Source: Talpa occidentalis (taxonomy: Eukaryota > Chordata > Mammalia > Eulipotyphla > Talpidae). From it: a DNA stretch of 64,000 nucleotides. Below the pieces are notes generated by a model that was not told where the DNA came from, ran no database searches, and was given only the letters and a program-made list of their open reading frames with translations. Positions 42,300 to 54,151 of the stretch are shown piece by piece. Made by a program: the position numbers and the translations under genes. The stretch lies in NCBI RefSeq assembly GCF_014898055.3, contig NW_023602073.1:18647784-18711783 (forward strand), read 5' to 3'. How positions within the stretch are numbered: the stretch's first letter is position 1; each line of letters opens with the position of its first letter.

Positions 42300-45130
42300 G
42301 CTTCCTCATCATTTTCAGAGGTCTCTGGAACCCTACGAACAAAGCAGTAGTTTCTCCACATTTTAGTTTAGCTCTATGTTACTCCCTGGAAGAATTGTAC
42401 TCAAAGCCACACAAAAGGTTAGCTCTGCTAGAAAAAGAAAAAAAAAATATATATATAACATTGCTGTAGAGTCTGGTCAGTCAAAACAAGAAAATTTTGT
42501 TGAATCAAGGCAAAACGTAAAAACATTTTCAATGTTATGTCAAACAAAACAGTAAAAATCAGGTGTATTTTCAACAGTCTATACAGTTCTTTGTAGAAAA
42601 TTTTTACTCTCAAAAGTTTATCATTTTGAATCAATTGAGGCCTTTTTTTTCTTATTTTGTGTAGAAACAAGTCCTGCAGACATTAAACCATTGAAGTATA
42701 TAATATTGCAAGGCAACAATAATTATTGACAATTTACATACATATTAGGTATTGAAAGATTTTGTTTTAGAAAACCAATGTTAACATTTTTGTACATGCC
42801 AAAGTTTTACCATTTTCCCAAGTGACAATGCTTCCCTTCCAGTTTTACTTTACTAGGTAAACCATATCGAACAAATTTATCTAACGGCTTTTCCCAGAGG
42901 AAAGGGAGAAAACTTGTGGAGTGTCTCAGGAGCTCTACTGAGGTTCCACAAAATTTCCTTGCATCAGCCAAATGACAGGCTACCAAATTTGTACTTGAAT
43001 TTAGATTTCCGGGAAGCTTTGCCATAAATATTAGAAAAACAACAGAAACAACAATATTAAATTTCTATGAAGATACTGGCTTAGTTTAGTATTACAGTGT
43101 TGACAATTTTACTGAAATGGCCTGTGTGGCCACATGAAAGCAAGCTTTAGTATTAATCTTTTTTATTATGTGAATAAATTGATTAAATAATGCAATACAG
43201 TCAAATTTCCAACACATATCATTGTTTCTTTTCAAACCCATTATTTGCAGGTTTTATAAATCAAGGCAAATAAAATTCACTTCCCCTCAAACCTTCTACA
43301 ACTTACTACATACCCTCAATTTTAGCTTTTTCTCTATTCTTCCACATTCTGGCACAACCAGATATTTTAATTTTAAGACAAAACTACTTTCCCTTTTCTT
43401 TTTATTTTACTTACTAGCAGTTATCAATTGCTCTCCCTCTTTTCTTCAGACACCACTAAAACTTTCAACAAATCATGATGTTGGTTTTCTTTCAGTATTC
43501 CAGAACACAAGGAGGTGCTTTGTGTGTTCACCACCCCAAAATGCTACTTAAAACATTGCAGATTTTTAAAATTGACTTAAAAACAGTATAGCTTGGTTTT
43601 AATATGACAAAAAATTTACATATATAAGTATATATATATATATATATATTTCTAGTTAAGGAAAGAATACTTTAAAGATACATTTACACAGAGTAGATTA
43701 TTAATATTTAACACTATAACTTTAAGGATATATGCTTTGAATTATATCATAAGATTTGAACTAGCTCTTGTATATTAAAAATTTGGATTATGATCTCAAA
43801 ATTTGTTTTTATTAGAACTTATATAGGCGCCGTTTATAACTAGTCCTCCGGAGGTAAAAAACAAAACAAACACAAAGAAAGACAAACAGATACAGAGATT
43901 TTTTTTTTTTTTTAATATACATTTAAAATTTTGGCCATGTGCATATATTTTGAAACACAATTATTTTACCAATATGTATGAAGATACTGAGGTTTTTAAT
44001 GAGTTAACAGTTAAAATCTGTACACAGAATAAGTGTTTAATTTTAATTATTACCAAAGACTTTGGGCTGGAGACCACAGCAGTCATGGCAGTTTTTACTA
44101 ATTATTTTTGATAAGAAAATATTTTTGGAGTTTACATTTTTAAGAAATGATTTTTTGGCTTTAGGTTGTTAACACATTATCTCACTGGGAACGGTCATAT
44201 TTTAAAACATAAAAGAACACTGTTATCTTGAAAACAGGAGAAGAGATAAATTTTTACAGTCTGCCTGTAAAATTTGAGGTTTAGAATTTAGCTCAAAAAT
44301 GTCTGTATTATTACTTTATGTTTTACCAGGTTAGTTTGTTTTAACAAGAAACTTAATTTTTTACAGGTCCAATAAATAAAATTAAAAGCTTTTATTTAAC
44401 CAATAGCATTTTGTATAGTTTGTTAGCACGTCAAAAGTAACTCAGCAGTTTTACCTAAGACAATTTAGACTTTAAAATCAGAGAAACACAGGGAAATGGA
44501 ACTTTTTTTTTTTTTTTTTTTAGAATGAACCAAAATAGTTATTTAAGGTGGATGGATAATAGAAAAGTTTAGTCCTTCACAGCAGGAAGGTAGTAGAGAC
44601 CTGTCAGTGATCCCAACACTGGAGAAAAAGTTCAGGCAGCTGCTTGTTGAGATCAAGGGCAGCCTCCACCAGCCCACTGCAGTGGGTTTATACTATTTTA
44701 ATAAAAACCTTTTAGTCATATTATAGTCATATAGTCTCATACACTCATATTTAACCATTTTTATCACTTTAACAATTGTGAATGAACTTTGAATACTATT
44801 ATTTATAAATGCCTTATTTATTTATTTATTTATTTATTTTTAAAGAAACAAATGGCAAAACTTCACCAGGGGGAACCTAGCCTCTTCCCCAAATAATTAA
44901 CAGGAAAAGATTGGAGCTTTTTTTTTTTTTCCATTTAAGATCATGTCACATTATCTCTTATTTGTTTTTGAGTTTTTATTTTTATCTCAACAATTTTAGT
45001 CAAGTCCGAGCTGGAAATTTGGGCTGGATTTTGGAATGGTTTTATAATTGGGAGTCAGATTGACTTTTGGCTTTTGAAAAACAATTTAACTATTTCAAGA
45101 ATCCTGATCACTTTCTCTAATACTGCAGGC
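42300..45130 (-). other. AT-rich non-coding segment in place of pol/SU
   Basis: About 2.8 kb with strong AT bias, poly(T) runs, a (TA)n at 43629-43651 and a (TTTA)n at 44816-44840, and no frame with retroviral protease, RT, RNase H or integrase motifs. It does not look like decayed pol and may be captured non-viral sequence or a deeply rearranged leader, as in other non-autonomous ERVs. Its origin is unknown. Confidence 0.7.
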
Positions 45131-45162
45131 TATTTTCTCTTTTACCTTTTGTTTTGCATCTT

Positions 45163-46541
45163 TCATTTTGCCTCCAGCCAGGCAAAAAAAAAACGACCTA
45201 TCTGTTTAGGTAATTGTTCTGTTGATATGGGGCTGTCAGCTGAGTCCTCTTTGATGTTATTTAGGGATACAGACAGCCATAAGTTTTTGAATTTTTTTTT
45301 TTTTTCAGGTCTAATTAGTTCTTTACAGAGGGAATTAGCATTTTTCCATGCAAGTTGTTTAAACAACAAATGTTGTACTCTGGAAGATGGAAGAACCTTA
45401 TCCAGAGCATTTTTTAATCTGGCCACAAAATCCTGGTACATTTCATCCTGGCATTGGTGTATATCAGTAAGGTTAGCAGGCTTATGTTCAGGTGAAGGAA
45501 GATTTTTCCAGTCAACTTATTAATTTTGACTAAGACATCTTTTGGTAGGGCAGTCTGTCTGCGTACCTCAGTATATTTGTCTGTTCCCATGAACATAGAA
45601 AGGGAAATTTTCTCAGCCTTGACCTCATCATCATATTTTTTAAAGAAGGCATGTACTTGGTCCTCATATTCCATGCGAAATAATACATACATTCCCGAGG
45701 GAAGTACAGCCTTGGCAAGATTATGCCAATCATAAGGGGTCATCCAAGTGGCCGATAGCATGTCAATAATTTGATAAGTATAAGGGGAGTTATGACCTGT
45801 TGTCTGAACAGCTAACTGTAATTCTTTTAGGGTTTTTATAGGGATGGCCTCCCATGCAGGGCCATCGTCATCAGCACGAGTCAAAGTCGGAGGTCCGGCC
45901 ACGGGAAAGGCAAATGAAAAATCTCCCGTCTTACTGGCCTCCCTTGCTGATCCTAGAATGCCACCCAGCGGCCCTCGATGGGCCTTGATATGATTAGGAT
46001 TATTATCTAATGCAATTGTAGGTTTGGTAACAACTGGAAAAAGGTTAGCGGTTGGGCGGGAGGGTTTATCATTTTTGAAAGTCAATTTATCTAGCATTTC
46101 AGTATATTCATGATCATTAAACTCATCCTCTGACTGGGAAAGGGATTCCTTCAATACGGGAGCAGAGGCTTGAGCGAATAATGACGTGTTTGGATCATTA
46201 TTGTTTTTAAGATTATCCTGAACTTCATCCTGTTGGCCTTCCCACAATTCTGCGTCAGTGGCATCAACCAGCAGATCTTTAACTTGTACCCACAAAGACA
46301 AAGCCTGTTTCGGAACCTGAGACGGTCCATGAAGGCCATAAAACTCTCTCACTTCTTTTTCTACTTTCTTCCAAGTTTCCAGTGACAGACTGCCTTCTTC
46401 TGGAAACCACGGGCATACCCGTAATATGAATTCATAAAGTTGCAGTAGAGCTTTTTTATTTACCTTAATACCTCGTGTTTCAATCATATTTTTTAATATA
46501 GATAGAAAAAGATCTCTATTTTTGGTCTGCTGTTGACCCAT
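45163..46541 (-). pseudogene. ERV gag, frameshifted and truncated
   Basis: Starts at an ATG at 46541 with an MGQ myristoylation-type N-terminus, a matrix domain containing a VCPWFPEEGSL block typical of betaretroviral Gag, a linker, and a capsid region (from about FPVAG; YTYQIIDMLSATWMTPYDW). The first frame stops at 45414. The capsid C-terminal part (from MYQDFVARLKNALDKVL) continues in another frame to 45163, so one frameshift lies near 45480-45530. Zinc knuckles were not seen. Two broken pieces; not a complete Gag. Confidence 0.9.
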
Positions 46542-47048
46542 GGTCTCGTGGTGCTTTCGTTCACTCAAGCAGAGATTTCTTTCAACTGTGCTGTCCGGCC
46601 CGTGTCCCTCGCGGGAACTTGCGGAGGCGTCTTAGCTAAGGTCTGTCCGTATAAGTCCCGGACCAGGCTACTCCGAAGAGCAGATGACCGTTATGCCATA
46701 TGACTTCCTCCACGGGAATCGCGGGTGCAGCCCACTCAGACTCCGTAGCTACGAGGCCGTGGAGCCGTATTCATGCACTCTCACACACACACAGCACCAC
46801 GAGCATTCACTCTTAGAAAAACTTCTCACTATTTCAAACTGATCACCCTTTATCAGCAAGCTCCGGACGCTTCAGTGAGGATCCTATCCCTGACTTTTAA
46901 AAGAGGGTATTTTTAAGGGAATCACATTCACACTCACACACAAGAAGGGAGATAGCTTACCCAAGCGCAATCTCTTCGTTACTCACCTCTCCTTTGGGTG
47001 GAAAAACTCAGCAATATTTGAATTCGGGCCCCACGTTCAGGCGCCACC
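46542..47048 (-). other. Proviral leader with primer-binding site
   Basis: Sequence between 5' LTR and gag. On the minus strand, TGGCGCCTGAACGTGGGGC (47046-47028) matches the 3' end of tRNA-Lys of the class II/HERV-K kind except for one extra or changed base, two bases from the LTR. Confidence 0.85.
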
Positions 47049-47953
47049 TGCCGCGGACCAGCACAGCAGTAGACGATGAGGCCGTCTCAGGGTTGAGAGA
47101 CTGCGCAGGGTGGTCAGGGATTCGGTTAAAGAAATGACAAACAGACACACTTCAAGAGTGAAAATCTGAGTGTAATTTTATTTGAGTTGGTGACCAGTAT
47201 ATATATGTTTTCTAAAAGCATAGGAATGGCGAACATCAGTGAAGAAATCAGCTTGCTTATAGGTTTAGCTTATCATTGACAGGGCAGTGATTTACATCTG
47301 GACCCAGGCGCATTCCTAAGTAGTTAGGCTATTAATTTTTCTTTTTGTTTTATATGATTACTTTTTGTTTTAACTACTCACTATTACTATTAATTAACAC
47401 AGGTGAATTTTACTTTTCACAATGTAATATTTTTATCATTTAGATTAATACTAACAAGGCTAAGTATACAACAGAGAAATTATTAAGCTAGCAGTTCTAT
47501 TAATACACAGAGTTTAGTAACGTTTCATTTGAATCAGCCTAGTTATTAGATTTTGTATGTTCTTTTTTAATCGGCAAACCAATGACCTTTTAAACAGAGA
47601 AAGAGAAAAGATTTTAGAGAGACAGTTGTATTAGAATAAAGTTTGTGGGTCCAGAGAAGGTGAGATAAGTTTCCCAGCGGACAGCATTCCTGTAGTGGCT
47701 TCTGGTGGTCGTTATCTTTCAACAGGCTTCCGTCTTATCTATGTCTTCAGGCGGTTTTTTGCTGTTCTCCTCCTGCGCGCTGGTTGCCCAGCCGGACCTA
47801 GGGATTCCTAGAGGTCACTGCAGGAGGAGGTGCAGCAAGTATATCTTCAGGGGGTTTTGCTGTTCTCTGCCTGCGCGCTGGTTGCCCAGCCGGACCTAGG
47901 GACCGTGGCGCAAGCCATTAGCCCTAAGGGTCACTGCAGGGGGAGGTGCAGCA
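47049..47953 (-). repeat. 5' LTR of the provirus (905 bp)
   Basis: Near-identical to 40336-41238. Differences read: one T/C at about 47652, TTCCCAGCGG versus TTCCGCGG, one C/T in TTCTCTGCC, and one T/C in GGGACCGTGG. Confidence 0.95.
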
Positions 47954-48006
47954 GAGCTGGGCCACCCTGTAATTCAATCCATTGCTTCCTTCATCAAAAC
48001 ATTCTT

Positions 48007-48264
48007 GGGCCTCCCTGGTGGCGCAGGGGTTGATGATAGCGCTGTCAAGCTATCGCCAGCCTCTACAGCATGAGTTCAATCCCTGCCCACCCAGGGAGCT
48101 GCGCACATGGCGCAGCAGACCTCTCCTATCTCGCCCGCTGCTCCCCTCATCAGTGTACTTCAGTCAATCTGCCTGTTCTGTTCCCCACTCTGTCTCTGGT
48201 GAATCCTCTCACCCTTCACACCTCTGGCCCGTACCCCAGCTCCTGTATGCATAAATAAATAAAT
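48007..48264 (+). repeat. tRNA-derived SINE joined to an L1 tail
   Basis: Full-length SINE whose AAATAAATAAAT tail continues without gap into an L1 3' end (48265 onward). Confidence 0.87.
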
Positions 48265-48550
48265 ACTGGATGGTCTCACTCATAGCAGGAATTTAGAAAA
48301 CCTAAATAAGGGACGAGGAAAAAGACTAATACAAAGTAAAAATCAAAATCAACAAGGAACTATAAACCAGAGACATACCACGGAGGGGGAGAGGGGAGGG
48401 AAGGAAAGAGGAAGGACTAGGGTCAAAATAAGGGGGTGGGGGGTGCAATTGTATGGGGACTATAAACCAAAATGATAATGCATACATTGTGCAAAAATGG
48501 AAAATGATGTAAGAATTATATAAAATAAACTATTAATTAAAAATAGATAC
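48265..48550 (+). mobile_element. LINE-1 3' end (UTR only)
   Basis: Begins TACTGGATGGTCTCACTCATAG, the same L1 terminal region as 7895-8090, ending in an A-rich stretch. The 5' end coincides with the SINE tail. Confidence 0.85.
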
Positions 48551-49380
48551 TAAGAGAAAAAAAATGAAATAAAAATTTGACCAGTACGATGACCTACAAA
48601 TAAATATCTCCTTGATTTGTCTTTCACCAGAATGCATAAACATCTTTCATGTTTGTGGGTGATTTTTATTTCATGTTGTGAATTGCGGGTCTATAATAGT
48701 TATCAGGTGTATTAAGTTGCTTATCTTTTTCTTGATGATTTTTATGTAACCTGGATATTGGGCCTGATTCACAATTATGTGGATTCAGGGATTAGAGATT
48801 AATCAGAATACAAATGGCCAAATTTGCCATAATGCTTTAAAATCATTATCCTAATACATACCTTCCTACATGTACGATACACAGTGTGTTAATCACTCTG
48901 TGATCACTCCAGCAGCTTCTATTTGCTTTGTAAATTCATGGACTCAGGTAGCTATCATGTACCTTTGTCCTTCATTTAAGTATGAACTCAGAGGGCAGGC
49001 TCCACCCCATTCTGCAAATCACTCCAGTTATCAACTTCCCCAACAAGTTTCTGGAGTGGCAGATGGACAGTATGACTCCAAATTGCAAACAATGAAGGTG
49101 GCTTATAATCCTCAGGGGAAATGTCCGGTTCTCCCTGGGTTGGTATAATCCTGGCAACACAAGGAAGGAGTAGCTGGAAGTAGAGCAAAGATATAAACTT
49201 CAAATCCTGACCTTCAACCTGGACATTCTCTCATTCACCTTAAATTCAAATCCAAGTCTGAAATTGCAATTTTAGTGATTATTTCCCACTCAGTCTCCTT
49301 TCTATCTTGCTATTGGTATGCTTTGCCTAAAGAAGATCAACAGATATTTCTGGTTCGCAAAAGAATAGTTGAATAAAAGG
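48551..49380. other. TEX56 intron segment
   Basis: AT-rich, without a repeat or exon I can support. Confidence 0.5.
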
Positions 49381-50090
49381 AGAGAGATAATGGTGAGGCT
49401 ATTTATAATTGCCAAGTTATGGACACTACCTGTGTCAGAGACACAGGTGTGGATAAAGATGTGGTGGTACATATACACAATGGAATACAACTCAGCTATG
49501 AAAAAGAAAGATGAATTCTTGACATTTGTGACGACATGAAGGGAAATGGAAGGTATATGATACTAAGCAAAATCAATCATATGAAAATAAAGAAACAGGG
49601 ACCTCCCCGGTGGCACAGCAGGTTGAGCACAGTGCCGTGAAGCTGTCTGCAGCCTCTGCAATGCCGGTTCGGTTCCCGGCTGGCCAGGGAGAATCCCACA
49701 TGGTGACGTAGACCTCTCCTGTCTCGCCTGCTGCTCCCCTCAGCAGTGCTTTCGGTCCATCTGCCTGTTCTGCTCCCTGCTCTGACTCTGGTGAGTCCTC
49801 TCACCCTCCCATGACTCTGGCCTATACCCCAGCTCTTGTATAAATAAAAATAAATCTTTAAAAAAATAAAGAAAATAAAGAAACAAAGCAAGCAGAAATT
49901 TGACAGAATGTAGCCTACCAGAGTGGGGGGAGACCCAATGGACTGTGGTGGTGGACAATGGGTGCCCTGAGGTGGGGGTGGTGTGGTAACATACATCTGA
50001 AGAGATGTGAATCTACACCTCTGTATTATATATAGTGGTATAAACCAATGTCACCTCAGTAAAATAGCATAATAACAAAAAGGAGCCATG
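49381..50090 (+). mobile_element. Old LINE-1 3' fragment with SINE insertion
   Basis: Decayed L1 ORF2 end ('tacacaatggaatacaactc', 'aaagatgaattcttgacatt') and 3' UTR after the SINE at 49598-49866. No ORF. Confidence 0.75.
49598..49866 (+). repeat. tRNA-derived SINE
   Basis: Full-length copy with head GGGACCTCCCCGGTGGCACAGC, inserted in an old L1. ATGAAAATAAAGAAAC-like flanks recur after the tail. Confidence 0.88.
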
Positions 50091-50276
50091 ATAGTGAGGT
50101 TAGCAGAGGGGTAAATTCCATAGTAATCTCTGAGAAAATGGGTCCCTTCAGTAAAATCAGTCCAGATGGGCTCCTGGGTCTCAAGGACTTATTCATGGCT
50201 GAAAGGACAGATAGGCTGTGCCAAGAGAAAGTATATGCTGACACAAGGGGTTCCCACCCACCCTCCAAGCACATAC

Positions 50277-50483
50277 ATTTTCTTTTGTCCTCTTCACTCT
50301 TGTAGGAATGAAGCTTTTCCAACAGATGATTCGGGAGCAGCTTGTGCAGGCTAGAGAGTGTCTCGAAGGTGTGTCTCAGAACCTCAGGATGGTCATAGTT
50401 TTTCGGTGTGTTGAACGTGTCCAACAGTGGAAGTTTCAGTACGGTGTGATTTTTCTTGATGGTCCCCATGATTACCCATGGAA
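50277..50483 (-). CDS. TEX56: TEX56 internal exon
   Basis: The acceptor GGACTCTCCAG (on the minus strand, exon begins at 50483) and donor AAAAT|GTATGT bound 207 nt, phase 1 at both ends. It encodes [20 protein letters not shown], then [20 protein letters not shown], then [20 protein letters not shown] and KSEEDKRK. It is amphipathic and helical without a recognised domain. It joins in phase to 39923. The upstream exon(s) with the start codon were not found; they should lie between here and the CpG island at 57 kb. Confidence 0.75.
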
Positions 50484-50899
50484 CTGGAGAGTCCACAGAA
50501 AGAATTTGAAGTGTGGTGTCCCTGGCGATTGTTCTGTCCCCCCACTTTCATCCATCTCTAAGAAGATAGCAAGGAATCTATATTTGGATCTCTGGTGGCT
50601 GAACAATCTGAGGGTCACAATGAACCTCACATCTTGGCCTGGAATCCTGAGTGCTCATCCTACAACTTCAAACCAGGGGAAATCAGCCACACTGGAAATA
50701 CTGTGCCAAGTCTGACAGGGATCTGAGATAGAAACTCCACTTTCCTGTTGGACACGGACAATGTCTGAGGAAAAGAGTGATTTCCTAAAGGGAAGAAGGA
50801 ATCCTGGTGAGCACTCATCCAGTGTTATTTTCCCACCTGGCATTAAGAGAGGCCGTGTACATAATTAAGCTCCACAGACCAGCTAGGCCCTGAGGGAGA

Positions 50900-51830
50900 G
50901 TGGTTACATCAGCATAGTTCTTGAGCTGTACTGAGGAAAGCTTCATCGTCCAAAACTGAGGAAATGTCCAGATTAACACAGGTAAAAAGTCAAGCTGCTT
51001 CTTACCCTCTTATGCAAATGAACACCGAGGAGACAAAGTAAACAAAGCAAAATGCTCCTGCCTTAGCTTTCCTGCTGGATGCCACTCTTTATCGTGGACC
51101 CAGAGCAGAACCCAGCACAAGTTCTAAATAATCCTCCACCAGCACCAAATTTGATAGCTCTGCCCCAAGCAAGAGAGAAGCTGCCAAGAACTACTCCCAC
51201 ATTTGGGGACAGATGCCAATAGTAAGGTTTACCGTGGCCACTTCTGCAACAGGCACAGCCACTGAGGCAGGTTCATCACAGCAGGTTCATCTCTCCTCCA
51301 TGAACTGGCAGGTAATCACTTTGCAAAGTGCTGAGAAATAGGGAAAGTCATGTGGGCACAGCAAGCAATGCAAAAGCCAGTCTGCCAGCTGCTCACCAGA
51401 CTTAAAACCTTTGGCCAAGGCCATTATGATGCAGTTACAAATGACTGGTCTCTCAGATAAGCATTAACAAATTTGTCTTTCCCATATTTCTTGCAATTTC
51501 CCCTTGTTTGACGGGTTTGTCTTCTTGCATTCCAAGGAAAAGGGTGTTAGAAAAAGCAAGCTGGTACCCACCTGTCTCTGTGCCAACCCCATCACCCCCT
51601 CTTTGCAGGCCCTCACCCATCTCCCCCTTTTTTTTCCCCTTTGTATAAATACCCCTGCCCTCTGCCAAAGAGCAGGACGGTTGTCTTTCAGACATGAGTC
51701 TGCTGCCCTCCTCATTTGTCAACAAATTAAATCACTTTCCTTTTCCTCAAACTCTGTTTTCTTTTATTGGCTGAGGGAAACTGAGGTTGGCGTTCGGTAT
51801 CAATCATGATTAGCTCATAAAATACAACAG
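50900..51830 (+). repeat. LTR-like segment
   Basis: Contains TTTGTATAAATACCCC (TATA-like) at about 51640 and an ATTAAA polyadenylation-like signal at about 51725, followed by a T-rich R/U5-like stretch (CTGTTTTCTTTTATTGGCTGAGG). The spacing suits a retroviral LTR, but the ends are not defined. Confidence 0.4.
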
Positions 51831-52313
51831 CGTCAAGAGCAGGAGACAGAAAAATTCACGGCTTAATGTTCAGTTAGCAGACTTAAAAAATAAAACTTTA
51901 AAAAATAAACGAAAGGTAGACTTTAAAGGAATTCCCTTTGAAATAAGTTGTAGAACTACCCAGACCTCTTAAATATAATGTGGTTCTCAACATCTCAGGA
52001 GATTTTCAGAGAGAAAGGGATTGGTGGGAGGGTTGGGGTAGAATGTTCTCATAGCCAGAGGCTACTTCCATCCAAGCACCTTGAGTTTAGGAGTTTAAAT
52101 CCTTATAGGACCCAACTAGGAAAGAGCAAACTATGTGTTCCTTGGTCCACAGGCCAAGGAAATCAGCTATTAAAAGGTGGTTCTCCACACACTGTAATCC
52201 ACCTATGTTTCTCAGTCGTTACTCTAAATAGCAGTTGATGGAATTTTTTTAGCTAGTTCTCTGAAGTTTATGGTCCTTGGTTGAAATCTGAAGCAAGCCA
52301 GAATGATTACCTT
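51831..52313. other. Non-coding segment
   Basis: No gene or repeat recognised. Confidence 0.5.
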
Positions 52314-52602
52314 TTTAAAAAAGATTTATTTATTTACGCATACAAGAGCAGGGGTACAGGCCAGAGGGGTGTGTGTAGGGTGAGGGAGGCGGGAGGGTGA
52401 GATGATTCACCAGAGACAGAACGGGGAACAACAGGCAGATCAATGAAAGTACACTGTTGAGGGGAGCAGCGGACGAGACAGGAGAGGTCTGCTGCGCCAT
52501 GTGGATTGTTTCCTGGCCAGCCGGGGATCGAACTCGTACTACAGAGGCTGTGGACAGCTTCACAGGCTGTGTCTCAACCCCTTGCGCTAACAGGGAGGCC
52601 CC
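52314..52602 (-). repeat. tRNA-derived SINE
   Basis: Antisense full-length copy. CCAGAATGATT occurs on both sides as target duplication. Confidence 0.9.
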
Positions 52603-53164
52603 AGAATGATTCCATTTTAGTTTTAAATAAATCATCTGATTTTGCAGTGGGTAGCACTTCCTCAAGGAACCCATCTCATTCACTTCCTCTGCTGATGGTG
52701 TGGAGAGAACACTGTTAAGGGACAGGAGTTGAGGGTGGAGAAGGGAGACCTGTGTGATCTGGACAGCAGCCAGCCACCCCCATGTTCCTGGATGAAACCC
52801 ATCCTTCCGTTTTATATCTTGCTTTTCCAGTCTGCATATGTCCATGTCTAGACTTCAATGAGCAATAAATATATGTGCCTTTTCAAAGTGGCATTTGTGA
52901 GAGTACCATTTTCTCGCCAGGAAAGGTGAGAAAGATTCCTCCAAAGCCTGAAGCCTGCGATGCTTTCCTTATAGTGACAATGAGTTGCTAAGAAGGGCCG
53001 GCCGGGCCACTCAGGCGCCAGCAGTGTTATTAACTAAATTGATCCCACAGCATAGCAGCAGCAAGACCTGGGTTGTTTTTCTAGTTAGGTTGGTCTCTTA
53101 TTCCTGACTTTTGGGTAACAGACATGTCCTTCAAGTCCTTTTTCTTTGTCTTTTTGTTCCAAAG

Positions 53165-53379
53165 AAGGCTGTTGTGTCTCCGGAGCACCTTCCCCTCTGC
53201 CATGGTGGATGTGACAAGATCAGCTGGCTTCCAGATGGCAAGGTGTTCAGCAACGTTCAAAGGGAGAAGATCATCTCCAAGTTTCTTAAAGAGAGCGTTC
53301 TAAAGAGAGTGTTCCGTGCCAAGCAGGCGCCCAGCTACCAGAAAGAGGAGTCCAGCCACAGCTTTCCTGGCACCAGAAA
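53165..53379 (+). CDS. Candidate orphan coding exon
   Basis: A pyrimidine-rich acceptor (TTTTGTTCCAAAG) and a strong donor (AGAAA|GTAAGT) enclose 215 nt open in one frame. The product starts KAVVSPEHLPLCHGGCDKIS, continues WLPDGKVFSNVQREKIISKF, then LKESVLKRVFRAKQAPSYQ. It is on the strand opposite to TEX56 and 4 kb upstream of the FAM217A island, so neither gene explains it easily. The minus strand is closed in all frames. I do not recognise it. Confidence 0.5.
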
Positions 53380-53696
53380 GTAAGTTTTGATCCTGAAACT
53401 CAAGACAATATTCAAAGGAAATTTATGATATAAAGGCAAGGAAAATAGGGCTGTGGGCACCCGGAGGGCTAGGAAGACTTAGGAAGCCATGCAAGCTCAG
53501 AAATCAAGTCTTGCAGAAAAAAATCAAAGGTGGAAACACGTGATTGAGAATTTATGCAAAGTACCAGCCGCAGCATATGCAGCAGCAACAGATGCAGAAT
53601 ATACTCATCGACGCATTTAGCTTCTCTGGGAAGCATATCCGTGTACAGCACTATCACATTCATTCTGGGAATAGATTTTATTTGATTTTTTTTTTC

Positions 53697-53885
53697 AAGA
53701 TGTATTTTATGCATAAAGAGCTGGGGGTGGGGACTGAAATACACTGCTGAGGGGAGCAGCGGGGATAGGAGAGGTCAGCTGCACCATGTGAGTCACCGCC
53801 CTGGCTGGGAATCGAACTCGTGCTGCAGTGGCTACCAATAGCTTCACAGTGCTGTGTTTAACCCCTTGTACCACCAGGAAAGCCC
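53697..53885 (-). repeat. tRNA-derived SINE, internally deleted
   Basis: About 189 bp, missing part of the body next to the tail. A perfect 20-bp target duplication (CATTCTGGGAATAGATTTTA) flanks it. Confidence 0.93.
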
Positions 53886-54151
53886 TCATTCTGGGAATAG
53901 ATTTTAAACCAGATTTCTTGTGTTTCTGCAAGAAAGTGTTTCTATCCTCCCAAGCAAGGCATTGCTAAGGAAGCAGAGAACTAAAGGTTAATTTCTAAAA
54001 CCAAAAACACAACTCCAAACTAAAAATATTTTTGTTTAGATTTCTTTAAAGGGAATTCTACAGAGAGCTAGGATATTTAAAGTAAATGCTCACAGAGTTC
54101 TAAATCAAGAATAAATATAATTGGCTGTGACTGAAGACAAAACAGAATGGA

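Larger units (their letters stand above)
40336..47953 (-). mobile_element. Endogenous betaretrovirus-like provirus, defective
   Basis: Order on the minus strand: 5' LTR (47953-47049), Lys-tRNA-type primer site, leader, gag, about 2.8 kb of AT-rich non-coding sequence, the 3' end of env, polypurine tract, 3' LTR (41238-40336). A perfect 6-bp target duplication (GAGCTG) flanks it at 40330-40335 and 47954-47959, as class II elements make. The LTRs differ at about three substitutions and one 2-nt indel in about 904 bp, so the insertion is young. No protease, polymerase or integrase sequence was seen and most of surface envelope is absent, so it cannot replicate by itself. It lies in the same orientation as TEX56. 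Confidence 0.93.

Noticed and set aside
42807..43025. Minus-strand 72-codon ORF inside the provirus cargo
   Set aside because: No retroviral motif, short, and in AT-rich sequence; not evidence for pol.
43629..43651. Tandem repeat runs considered as a CRISPR-like or satellite array
   Set aside because: It is a simple (TA)n microsatellite; no spaced direct repeats anywhere in the window support a CRISPR array, and the genome is mammalian.
50308..50715. 135-codon plus-strand ORF
   Set aside because: It overlaps the TEX56 exon antisense; the minus strand has matched splice phases and the plus frame has none.
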